37,429 bases of DNA from NCBI RefSeq assembly GCF_002926165.1, contig NZ_MAGP01000151.1, positions 1-37,429 of the forward strand, in the 5' to 3' direction. Below the pieces are notes generated by a model. That model made no database searches, was not told where the DNA came from, and saw only the letters and a list, made by a program, of their open reading frames with translations. Position 1 is the stretch's first letter. Each line of letters starts with the position of its first letter. The translations under genes were made by a program, and so were the position numbers. The DNA is from Micromonospora chalcea. Lineage in GTDB: Bacteria > Actinomycetota > Actinomycetes > Mycobacteriales > Micromonosporaceae. This document shows, one piece after another, positions 7,466-14,386 of the stretch.

Positions 7466-9081
7466 GACGGCGCCTCGGTCAGATAGCGCTCGCGCAGCGC
7501 CACCTTGCGTACCTTGCCGGTGACGGTGACCGGGATGTCGTCGGCGCGCACCGGGACGATCCGGCGCAGCGTGGCGCCCACGTCCGGGCCCAGCGCGGTA
7601 CGGATCCGCTCGGTGCGGTCCGCGTCCGGGTCGGCGCCTGCGGCCAGTTCCAGCAGCACGTCGGTGGTGACCGTGCCGTCGTCCGCCTTGACGATCACCA
7701 CGGTGCAGTCGGTCACGTCGGGGCTGGCGGCCAGGATGCGCTCCTCGGACAGCGCGGTGAAGAACCGTTTGCCGTCGCCCGCCTCGACCGAGTCGACCGC
7801 CCGGTCCAGGTGGTAGTAGCGGCCGTCCTCGTCGGCGTACACCAGGTCGCCGGTGAGGTACCAGCCGCGCAGCCGGAACCGGTACGTGGTGACCGAGTCG
7901 TTCCAGTAGCCGCGGAACAGCGACGGCGAGTCGATGCCGAGCCAGCCGACCTGCCCGGGCGGCAGCTCGTTGCCGTCGGTGTCGAGCACCGCGACCTTGG
8001 TGAACCGGTACGGGCGGCCGACGCAGCGGCCGTACCTGTCGGTGTCGGAGGTGTGCGTGATGTGGAACATCGAGTGGCCCATCTCGCTGGAGCCCAGGCC
8101 GTCGATGAACACCGACCCGGGTACCCGGGTCACGCCCTGACGGGTCACCACGTCGCGGGAGCCCACCGCGACCAGCCGCCGTACGTGCGGCTCGTGCGAG
8201 CAGTCGCCGGTGTTGAACCACAGCCGCACCGAGTCCAGGTCGTAGCCGGACAGGTCGAAGCGGGCCAGCTCGGCCCAGGTGACGGAGAAGCCGAACACGC
8301 CGTCGGGGCGCCACCGCTGGATCGCGTCGAGCACCCGCTCGCCGCCCTGCTCGGAGAGCAGGAACATCTCCGCCCGGTTGCCGAGCGCCTGGTTGACCAT
8401 CAGCACGGTGGCGGTGTGCGGGGCGGGCAGCGCGTTGAGGATGCGCGTGGTGCCCTGCGCCTGCGGCATGGACAGCAGGTGCCGGGTCGCGGCGAACAGG
8501 CTGGCGTGCGAGTGCAGCACCGCCTTCGGCACTCCGGTGGTGCCGGAGGTGTGGGTGATGACGATCGGGTCGTCCGGGTGGTGCCGGTAGTGCGCGGGCG
8601 CCGCGTCCGGGTCGCCGGCCCCGGCCTGCGCGGGCTCGCCGAGCATCGGCGCGCCCAGGTCGTGCCCGGCCAGCGCCTGCGCCTGCGCGGCGTCGGCGAG
8701 CACCCCGGCGGCGCGCAGCCGGCGGATGTACTCGGCGGCGATCTCGGGGCGCAGCCTGCCGTTCATCAGCGCCGGGATGGCGCCCAGGCGGGTCAGCGCC
8801 AGGAACGACAGCACCATGTCGGCGGCCGTACCGGCCCAGACGGCGACCGGGTCGCGGGGTTTCACCCCGCGTTCGTGCAGCCAGGCTGCCCGGGCGGCGA
8901 CCATCCGGTCGAGCCGGCCCAGGGTCAGCGGGGTCTCGGCCGGGTGGCCGTCGACCTCGGTGTCGAATGTGAGCCCCGGCCCGTCCGGGGCGGCGCCGTG
9001 GGCCAGCACCCGGGCGAGCACGTTGCCCGCGCCGAGTTCCGCGTCGGCTGCGAGCGCGCCGCGCAGTCCCTTCGTCCTCAT
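7462..9081 (-). CDS. acyl-AMP ligase (ANL superfamily), first of two
   Basis: This 539-residue adenylate-forming enzyme has the A3 loop THTSGTTGVPK at about 176-186, GLGSSEMG near 360, GWYLTGDL near 410 and the C-terminal A10 lysine K523 in VTVTGKVRK. It should activate a carboxylic acid as acyl-AMP and pass it to CoA or to one of the nearby carrier proteins. The sequence is full length and looks active. Its ATG overlaps the KS-like gene stop (ATGA) and its stop overlaps the following KS start (GTGA), so it is tightly coupled to condensing enzymes. The acid could be aromatic, given the hydroxymandelate synthase-type gene downstream, or fatty; the specificity pocket cannot be read with confidence here. 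Confidence 0.87.
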   Translation of the reverse strand: MRTKGLRGALAADAELGAGNVLARVLAHGAAPDGPGLTFDTEVDGHPAETPLTLGRLDRMVAARAAWLHERGVKPRDPVAVWAGTAADMVLSFLALTRLGAIPALMNGRLRPEIAAEYIRRLRAAGVLADAAQAQALAGHDLGAPMLGEPAQAGAGDPDAAPAHYRHHPDDPIVITHTSGTTGVPKAVLHSHASLFAATRHLLSMPQAQGTTRILNALPAPHTATVLMVNQALGNRAEMFLLSEQGGERVLDAIQRWRPDGVFGFSVTWAELARFDLSGYDLDSVRLWFNTGDCSHEPHVRRLVAVGSRDVVTRQGVTRVPGSVFIDGLGSSEMGHSMFHITHTSDTDRYGRCVGRPYRFTKVAVLDTDGNELPPGQVGWLGIDSPSLFRGYWNDSVTTYRFRLRGWYLTGDLVYADEDGRYYHLDRAVDSVEAGDGKRFFTALSEERILAASPDVTDCTVVIVKADDGTVTTDVLLELAAGADPDADRTERIRTALGPDVGATLRRIVPVRADDIPVTVTGKVRKVALRERYLTEAPS

Positions 9082-9668
9082 TGACGTGTTCCCTCCCCCA
9101 GCAGCACCGCGGTCGCCTCGCCCGGCGTACCGTCCGATGCCAGTTCGATCAGGATCAGCAACGCCTGTGCGGCGTCGCCGTCGTGCAGCAGCAGGTCCGC
9201 CTCGGCCTCCCCCTCGGCCCGCGGGTCGCCGGTCGGGCTCAGGCACACCACCGGCCCGTCCAGTCCCCAGCGCGCCGCGACGTGCCCGGCCACGCTGTTC
9301 GGCACCGACTGGAAGAAGAACAGCGGCCCGATCCGGTCACCGGCGTCCACCGCGGCCCGGACGTGCGCCGCGCTGGCCGTGTCCCCGCCGGCGCTGACCA
9401 GCACCACCGCCGTACCGTTGCCCGGCGGCAGCGGCCCGGTGCCGTAGCGCCGCGCGAGGCACCGCTCGGCCACCGCCACCACGAGAGGCGCGAACGCCGA
9501 GTGCACAAACCCCGGCACCCCCGCCGGCCCCTCATCCCCGTCCTCGGGCCACCGCGCCTCCGCGTCGTTGCGCGATCTTGCGGTTGGCGCCCTCTCGGCG
9601 GGCGTTGTGCCCGTTTCGCCGGGGCCGGAAGTGCAAGATCGCGGAGGGCTGGGGGTGGAGGCGGTCAT
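9078..9668 (-). CDS. half-length ketosynthase-like protein without catalytic residues
   Basis: As called from the ATG at 9668 this is 196 residues. Residues from about 52 on (GFVHSAFAPLVVAVAERCL, later GPLFFFQSVPNSVAGHVAARW) resemble the N-terminal half of thiolase-fold condensing enzymes, like the small KS-like or chain-length-factor-like proteins beside KS genes in polyene-type clusters. No TACASG-type cysteine and no C-terminal half with histidines is present, so it is more likely a partner or scaffold of the KS encoded just upstream (4-base ATGA overlap). The first ~50 residues are low-complexity and are partly encoded by a 73-base inverted repeat (9571-9643). A GTG at 9518, giving 146 residues and with a GAGGGG upstream, is an alternative start lying after the repeat. 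Confidence 0.65.
   Translation of the reverse strand: MTASTPSPPRSCTSGPGETGTTPAERAPTARSRNDAEARWPEDGDEGPAGVPGFVHSAFAPLVVAVAERCLARRYGTGPLPPGNGTAVVLVSAGGDTASAAHVRAAVDAGDRIGPLFFFQSVPNSVAGHVAARWGLDGPVVCLSPTGDPRAEGEAEADLLLHDGDAAQALLILIELASDGTPGEATAVLLGEGTRQ
9571..9643. repeat. 73-bp element with perfect 11-bp terminal inverted repeats
   Basis: CGCGATCTTGC at 9571-9581 is the exact inverse complement of GCAAGATCGCG at 9633-9643. The enclosed ~50 bases are GC-rich and also partly self-complementary. It looks like a small palindromic repeat of the kind scattered between genes in Micromonosporaceae; I recall similar GATCTTGC motifs there, but cannot check. It lies inside the N-terminal coding part of the KS-like gene, which it may have extended in frame. 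Confidence 0.6.
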
Positions 9669-10795
9669 GAGGTGCTCACCAGGAGTGCGGTGTTGGCGCC
9701 GCCGAAGGCGGCGTTGAGGGTCAGGGCGTGCCCGGTGCGCGCGGGGCGGGGGGCGTCGCGGATGACGTCCAGCGGGCACTGCGGGTCCGGGCCGAGCCAG
9801 CCGGCGGTGACCGGCAGCTTGCCGTGCCGCAGGGCCAGCACGGTGACCAGCAGTTCCAGCAGCCCGGACGCCTCCAGCGCGTGCCCGTGCACCGACTTGG
9901 TGGAGCTGACCGGCAGCCGCCCGGCGCCGTCGCCGAACACCCGGGTCAGCGCCGCCGCCTCGGAGGCGTCGCTGAACGGGGTGCCGGTGGCGTTGGCGTT
10001 GACGTAGCCGACCGCCTCCGGTGGCAGCCCGCCGCGGCGCAGCGCCGCCTCGACCGCCCGGGCCAGCCCCAGCCCTTCCGGGTGCGGCTGGCACGCGTGG
10101 TAGGCGTCCCCCGCCCGCCCCCACCCGGCCACCGTCGCCACCGTCTCGGCGCCCCGCCGGGCGGCGGCACTCGCCGACTCCAGCACCACGGCGGCCACCC
10201 CGTCGCCCAGCAGCAGTCCCTTGCGGCCGGCGCTGAACGGGCGTACCGCGCCGTCGGCGGCGAGCGCCCGCCCGGCGTCGAACAGCGCGTACTGGTCCGG
10301 TTCGACCAGGTAACCGGCCGCGACCACGACCCGCTCCAGGTCGCCCCGGCGGATCAGCGCCGCCGCGTCGGCGACCGCGCTGCTCGCCGACACGCAGGCG
10401 GTGGTGTAGATCCGGGTCCGCCCGCCCAGGCCGCACCGCGCGGCCAGGTGACCGGCGAGCGCCGGCACCGTCGGCGCGTCCCGCCCCTCGGGTACGGGCA
10501 ACGAGTGCGGCCCGCCGTGGGTGGCCAGGAACAACGCCGACCCGGCGCGCCCGGCCCGGTCCAGCCCGGCGGCCCCGGCGGCGGCGTCGATCGCGTCGGC
10601 CAGCTCGTCGGCGAGCGTGCCGACGTCCGGCGCTGTGGCCGCCACCGTGACCCGGCGGCCGGTGGTGTCGAAACGGCGCACCGGTCCGAACGCCGGGGCG
10701 CCGGTGAGCACCCCGGCCAGCAGCGCGTCGGCGCCCCTGCCGAGGGCGCTGAGCGCGTACGTGCCGGTGATCCGTACGGTTTCCCGCTCAGCCAT
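9665..10795 (-). CDS. ketosynthase-fold protein with Cys-Asn-His active site
   Basis: This 376-residue protein has a condensing-enzyme fold but is shorter than usual FabF proteins. The nucleophile is present (C134 in TTACVSASS) and the second histidine is present (H305 in VHGHALEASG). The first catalytic histidine of the NAHGTGT motif is replaced by asparagine: NANATGTPFSD, N268, and the next glycine is alanine. A Cys-Asn-His site could still form the acyl-enzyme but may decarboxylate malonyl-ACP poorly, hinting at a changed reaction such as acyl transfer or a non-decarboxylating step. It is encoded between two carrier proteins (8-base overlap) and the half-length KS-like protein (4-base overlap), which may form a heterodimer with it. 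The family is sure; the reaction is open. Confidence 0.85.
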   Translation of the reverse strand: MAERETVRITGTYALSALGRGADALLAGVLTGAPAFGPVRRFDTTGRRVTVAATAPDVGTLADELADAIDAAAGAAGLDRAGRAGSALFLATHGGPHSLPVPEGRDAPTVPALAGHLAARCGLGGRTRIYTTACVSASSAVADAAALIRRGDLERVVVAAGYLVEPDQYALFDAGRALAADGAVRPFSAGRKGLLLGDGVAAVVLESASAAARRGAETVATVAGWGRAGDAYHACQPHPEGLGLARAVEAALRRGGLPPEAVGYVNANATGTPFSDASEAAALTRVFGDGAGRLPVSSTKSVHGHALEASGLLELLVTVLALRHGKLPVTAGWLGPDPQCPLDVIRDAPRPARTGHALTLNAAFGGANTALLVSTS

Positions 10796-11033
10796 CTGCG
10801 GGAGCGGTCAGCGCGCCGCGGAACACCGCGAGCGCGTCGTCGACGGTGCGGATTCCGGCGAGCTGGTCGTCGCTCAGGTCCAGCCGGCGGTCGTAGCGCT
10901 GCTCGACCATGTGCACCAGCCAGGCCAGCTCCATCGAGCCGAGCCGGTCCGGCACCTGGTCGGCGGGTTTCGCGGTCAGTTCGGCGAGCATGCTCACCAG
11001 GTCAGCTCGCCCCAGGTCGGGCTGACCGGACAT
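10788..11033 (-). CDS. acyl carrier protein, divergent, stand-alone
   Basis: This 81-residue protein has the size and helical layout of a carrier protein. The probable phosphopantetheine site is S33 in RLGSMELAWL; the residue before the serine is Gly rather than the usual Asp, so it is a divergent carrier, like second carrier proteins of non-canonical type II clusters. It starts one base into the previous carrier gene stop (TGATG at 11031-11035) and its end overlaps the Cys-Asn-His KS gene by eight bases. This suggests that this KS takes or gives its acyl group on this carrier. Whether it is loaded cannot be decided from sequence. Confidence 0.78.
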   Translation of the reverse strand: MSGQPDLGRADLVSMLAELTAKPADQVPDRLGSMELAWLVHMVEQRYDRRLDLSDDQLAGIRTVDDALAVFRGALTAPADG

Positions 11034-11296
11034 CAGGACTTGTCGCTGTTCGCGGCCACCCGGTCGGCGACCATCGTGGTGAACTCGCCGACCGTCATCA
11101 GCGCCAGCTTCTCCGACTCGTCGTCGGCGAACTTCAGGCCGTACCGGTCCTCGACGCGGACCGCGAGGTCGGCCAGGGCCAGCGACTCCAGGTCGACGCC
11201 GGAGGGGCCGAGGGTGGTGTCGTCGTCGAGCTCGTCCACGTCGTAGTTCATGTCGGCGAGCTGTTCGACGACGAAAGTGCGGACCTGGTCTCGCAT
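11033..11296 (-). CDS. acyl carrier protein, stand-alone
   Basis: From the ATG at 11296 this is an 87-residue acidic acyl carrier protein with the modified serine S38 in the segment SGVDLESLALADL, and the usual helix II that follows. The start at 11296 is chosen because AGAGG stands about ten bases upstream; a longer reading to 11347 would add 17 unlike residues. It is the first of two adjacent carrier genes and follows the ligase gene after 180 bases. It is the likely acceptor for one of the two AMP ligases. It is not the minimal PKS carrier by position: that role seems to belong to the ACP domain fused to the cyclase. Confidence 0.85.
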   Translation of the reverse strand: MRDQVRTFVVEQLADMNYDVDELDDDTTLGPSGVDLESLALADLAVRVEDRYGLKFADDESEKLALMTVGEFTTMVADRVAANSDKS

Positions 11297-11476
11297 GGGT
11301 TCAGACCTCTTCTCCGTGTACCGGCTGACGGTGCCCGGTCGGGACACCGTGTGCGTGTGGACCGGCCGGCTCGGGCGCGCGGGTGGCGCGCCGCTCGGCC
11401 GGGGCGGGTCGGGATTCGGGGTGGACCGGACGTCCGGCGGGCGTCCGGCGGCTGCGCGGCTCGTACAGCGGGCCGG
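11297..11476. other. intergenic stretch between ligase and carrier gene
   Basis: These 180 bases hold the ribosome site of the carrier gene (AGAGG near 11306) and otherwise GC-rich sequence. I see no convincing gene, promoter or hairpin terminator. Confidence 0.5.
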
Positions 11477-12874
11477 TCACGACGCCGCGTCCCGCAGCGC
11501 CGGGACCGACCGGACCAGCTTTCCGGTGGTGGTGCGGGGCATCTGGTCGAGCAGCCGCAGCGTGCGGGGGCGCTTGAAGCCGGCCAGCCGCTCGGCGATC
11601 AGCTTGTCCAGCGTCTCCTCGGTCAGTGAGCCGTCGGTCTGGACGTACGCGGTGATGCCGTCGTCCCAGACCACCACCGCGGCGACGACGCCGGGCAGGC
11701 CGGCGACGGTGGCCTCCACCTCGGTCAGGTCGACCTTCAGGCCGCCCACCGACACCTGCGAGTCGAGCCGGCCCTTGATGGTGACCAGGCCGGTGTCCGG
11801 GTCGACCACCCCGGCGTCACGGGTGTGCAGCCAGCCGTCGGCCCACCGGGTCGGGTCGGCCAGTCCCACGTACGGGTTGGCGGGGCAGCTGACCCACAGC
11901 TCGCCGTCGCGCTCGCGCACCTCGATGCCGGGGGCGGGCGCGATGGCGGGGCGGTGCCGCCCGTACAGGTCGGTGCCGATGACGCCGACCTCGGTCATCC
12001 CGTACATGTTGCCCAGCGGCACGCCGTAGCGGTCGGTGAACACGTTCGCCACGGCGGCGCTCACCAGCTCGCCGCCGGTGGTCATGCGCTTGAGCTGGGG
12101 CAGCGGCCCGGCCGGTGTGGTGGAGGCGAGCAGCCCGATGTGGAACGGCACGCCGAGCACCGTGGCCGGGGTGTCCTGGGCGGCGACGGCGGCGAGGATC
12201 GCGTCGCCGCTGAGCCGCTCCGGCGGGCACAGCTCGACGCCCGCGTGCAGCCCGTAGAGCAGGCCGCCGACCAGGCCGAGCACGTGCACCATGCTGGGCA
12301 GCAGGATGATCCGCTCGCCGGGCAGCGCGACGCCGTCGATGCGGGTGTAGCGGCGCACCTCGGCGACCAGGTCGGCGGCGGTGCGGCCGATCACCTTGGA
12401 CGGTCCGGTGGAGCCGGAGCTGAGCTGGATCACCGCGTGCGGGCTGGCCGCCGGGCGGTCGGAGTACGCGCTGACCCCGGCGGTGACGTCGACGAAGATG
12501 CGCAGCGCGCCGCCGCCGGAGCGCACCGGGGCGACCACCACCTGCGGGCTGAGCCGGCGCAGCGCCTGGTCGACCTCGTGGTCGGTGAGCCGGTGGTCCA
12601 GCAGCACCGCCTGCGCGCCGCTGCGCCAGGTGGCGAGCAGGTGCGCCACGTACGCCAGCGAGGGCGGCAGGCGCAGCGCGGCCGCGCCTCCGGCGCGCAG
12701 CCCGGCCTCGGCGAGCCGGTCCTGCGCCTCGCCGACGAGCCGGCGCAGCGTGCCCTTGTCCACCGGTTCGGGCAGGCGCAGGCAGATGTCGGTGTCGCGG
12801 CCGGTGAACAGGATGTCGTCCACCCAGTCCACCGTCGTCGAGGCAGGATCTTCCGCCACGGGATGTGCAGTCAC
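11477..12874 (-). CDS. acyl-AMP ligase (ANL superfamily), second of two
   Basis: This compact adenylate-forming enzyme (465 residues from the GTG at 12874) has the A3 loop SSGSTGPSK at 152-160, GNMYGMTEVG near 290, the hinge segment GRLDSQVSVGGLK near 372 and the A10 lysine K452 in RTTTGKLVR. It resembles aryl- or fatty-acyl ligases that load stand-alone carrier proteins. The GTG start is chosen because GGTGG lies about eight bases upstream; a TTG at 12892 would add six residues. It is the first gene of the left-hand block, so the palindromes at 12900-12956 are its likely control region. Two ligases in one block suggest two different acids, or one acid and a recycling or editing activity. Confidence 0.85.
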   Translation of the reverse strand: MTAHPVAEDPASTTVDWVDDILFTGRDTDICLRLPEPVDKGTLRRLVGEAQDRLAEAGLRAGGAAALRLPPSLAYVAHLLATWRSGAQAVLLDHRLTDHEVDQALRRLSPQVVVAPVRSGGGALRIFVDVTAGVSAYSDRPAASPHAVIQLSSGSTGPSKVIGRTAADLVAEVRRYTRIDGVALPGERIILLPSMVHVLGLVGGLLYGLHAGVELCPPERLSGDAILAAVAAQDTPATVLGVPFHIGLLASTTPAGPLPQLKRMTTGGELVSAAVANVFTDRYGVPLGNMYGMTEVGVIGTDLYGRHRPAIAPAPGIEVRERDGELWVSCPANPYVGLADPTRWADGWLHTRDAGVVDPDTGLVTIKGRLDSQVSVGGLKVDLTEVEATVAGLPGVVAAVVVWDDGITAYVQTDGSLTEETLDKLIAERLAGFKRPRTLRLLDQMPRTTTGKLVRSVPALRDAAS

Positions 12875-12899
12875 GACCAGCCACCGTTCCAATGAGGAA

Positions 12900-12917
12900 C
12901 TGGGCGGATCCGCCCAG
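12900..12917. promoter_or_regulatory. 18-bp perfect palindrome upstream of the left-hand block
   Basis: CTGGGCGG-AT-CCGCCCAG reads identically on both strands. It lies about 26 bases upstream of the GTG of the second AMP ligase, so it could be a repressor operator or a hairpin in the leader of the left-hand transcript. Confidence 0.55.
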
Positions 12918-12921
12918 CGGG

Positions 12922-12956
12922 TACGTCGTTCGGGGTATGGCGGAACCCTACGACGA
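12922..12956. promoter_or_regulatory. imperfect inverted repeat, candidate operator
   Basis: TACGTCGTTC at 12922-12931 is echoed inverted by ACCCTACGACG at about 12945-12955, with a two-base slip. The left arm shares ten bases with the 19-bp element found upstream of the cyclase gene (33333-33351) and the DUF5995 gene. No convincing -35/-10 pair is visible in the 264-base gap, though 12976-13001 is AT-richer than its surroundings. Confidence 0.35.
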
Positions 12957-13086
12957 CCCTCTTCCGCATCGCCAGATGCAAATGGCTAGATCCAAAACAG
13001 CGGCTGGGTGGATTGCTCAGGCTCGATCGGACAGGCAGGATCGGGGCCACGCCGGCAAGGTAGTCCGCCGGCCGCCGGATGCTGTG

Positions 13087-13104
13087 CGCGCGGGCTCCCG
13101 CGCG
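13087..13104 (-). terminator. possible hairpin after the chain length factor gene
   Basis: CGCGCGGG (13087-13094) pairs with CCCGCGCG (13097-13104), about 35 bases past the chain length factor stop. No T run follows, so it could end the right-hand transcript only as a strong GC hairpin. Confidence 0.35.
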
Positions 13105-13138
13105 GACGGCGGGCGACGACGCTCCCGGGTGGCCCCGC

Positions 13139-14386
13139 TCAGCGCTCGCCCGCCGGTGGAGGCGCGGCGCCGCGCAGCACCAGCGCGCTGTTGAACCCGT
13201 CGAAGCCGCGCGCGCCGACCAGCGCGATCCGGCTGCGCGGCGGGCGGGGCTGCCGCAGGAACGTCAGCTCGCAGCCGGGCGCGGGCTCGTCCGGGCCGGC
13301 CGAGGCGGGCAGCATCCCGCGGCGGAACGCCAGCAGCGCGGTGGCCGCGTCCAGCGCGGACCCACCCTGGTGCGCCCGGCCGGTCAGCGGCTTCTGGGTG
13401 GTCACCGGCGGGGTCCGATCGCCGAAGACGGCACGCAACGCGGTCGCCTCGGCCCGGTCGTACGCGGGCACCCCGAGCGCGTCCGGCCAGATCACGTCCA
13501 CGTCGTGCGGGCGTACCCCGGCGCGTTCCAGCGCCAGCCGCAGCGCCCGGGCGTAGTGCGCCGGGTCGGGGCCGGTGGCCGGGTCGGTGGGCGCGGCGTC
13601 GTGGGTGGCGGCCCAGCCGGTGATCTCCCCGTAGACGCGCGCGCCCCGCGCCAGCGCGTGTCCCAGCTCCTCGACCACGAAGACCGCGCCGCCCTCGGCC
13701 GGCACGTAGCCGCTGGCCGCGACGTCGAACGGCCGGTACGCGGCCTGCGGGTCGGACACGTCGCTGAGCAGGCCGGAGCGCAGCTGGCAGGCGAGCGCGT
13801 ACGGGCTCAGCGGACACTCGGTGGCCCCGGCGATCACCACCGGCGTGCCCCGGCGGACGGTGCGCACCGCGTGCGCGAGGCTGTCCAGCCCGCCGGCCGA
13901 CTCGGATACGGTCACCCCGGACGGCCCCTTGAACTGGTGGCGGATCGACAGCTGGCCCACACTGGCCGCGTAGAACCAGGCGATCGACTGGTACGCCCCG
14001 ACGGTGCGGGTCGGCCCGCCCCACAGCCGCTGCAGCTCCCGCTGGCCGAACAGGTTGCCGCCGGAGGAACTGGCGAGCGTGACCGCCCACTGGTACGGGT
14101 CGGGCGACACCTCGGGCAGCCCGGCGTCGGCCAGCGCCAGCCTGGTCGCGGCGAAGCCGAGGTGGGTCCACCTGTCGGTCTGCACCCGCTGCCGGGTGTC
14201 GCTGAACCCGGCCGGGTCGAAGTCGGACACCTCCCCGGCCACCCGGGTCGGGTAGCGCTCCGGGTCGAACAGCGTGATCGGCCCGATGCGCCGGGTGCCG
14301 GCCAGCACGGTGTTCCAGTGCGCCTCGGCGCCGATCCCGCTGGGCGCGACCACACCGATGCCCGTCACCACGGCCCGCGCGGTCAT
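13139..14386 (-). CDS. type II PKS chain length factor (KS-beta)
   Basis: This 415-residue protein has the KS fold but lacks the catalytic residues, as expected for the chain length factor that dimerises with KS-alpha and sets polyketide length. The active-site position lies in TVSESAGGLDSL. Where KS-alpha has Cys and most chain length factors have Gln (SEQAGGLDA in the actinorhodin protein), this one has S163. The later histidine motifs are also lost (WPDALGVPAYD and GRAHQGGS). Its ATG overlaps the KS-alpha stop by four bases (ATGA), the usual arrangement for the pair. It is the last gene of the right-hand block. The role is sure; chain length cannot be read by eye. Confidence 0.9.
   Translation of the reverse strand: MTARAVVTGIGVVAPSGIGAEAHWNTVLAGTRRIGPITLFDPERYPTRVAGEVSDFDPAGFSDTRQRVQTDRWTHLGFAATRLALADAGLPEVSPDPYQWAVTLASSSGGNLFGQRELQRLWGGPTRTVGAYQSIAWFYAASVGQLSIRHQFKGPSGVTVSESAGGLDSLAHAVRTVRRGTPVVIAGATECPLSPYALACQLRSGLLSDVSDPQAAYRPFDVAASGYVPAEGGAVFVVEELGHALARGARVYGEITGWAATHDAAPTDPATGPDPAHYARALRLALERAGVRPHDVDVIWPDALGVPAYDRAEATALRAVFGDRTPPVTTQKPLTGRAHQGGSALDAATALLAFRRGMLPASAGPDEPAPGCELTFLRQPRPPRSRIALVGARGFDGFNSALVLRGAAPPPAGER

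Noticed and set aside
10788..11033. Carrier protein without a phosphopantetheine serine
   Set aside because: At first the DSL motif seemed absent, but S33 in LGSMEL is in the right place, so it is called a divergent carrier and not a dead one.
12893..13138. A CRISPR-like or tRNA structure in the gap between PKS blocks
   Set aside because: The inverted repeats are single, not arrayed, and no cloverleaf or CCA-type end could be drawn.
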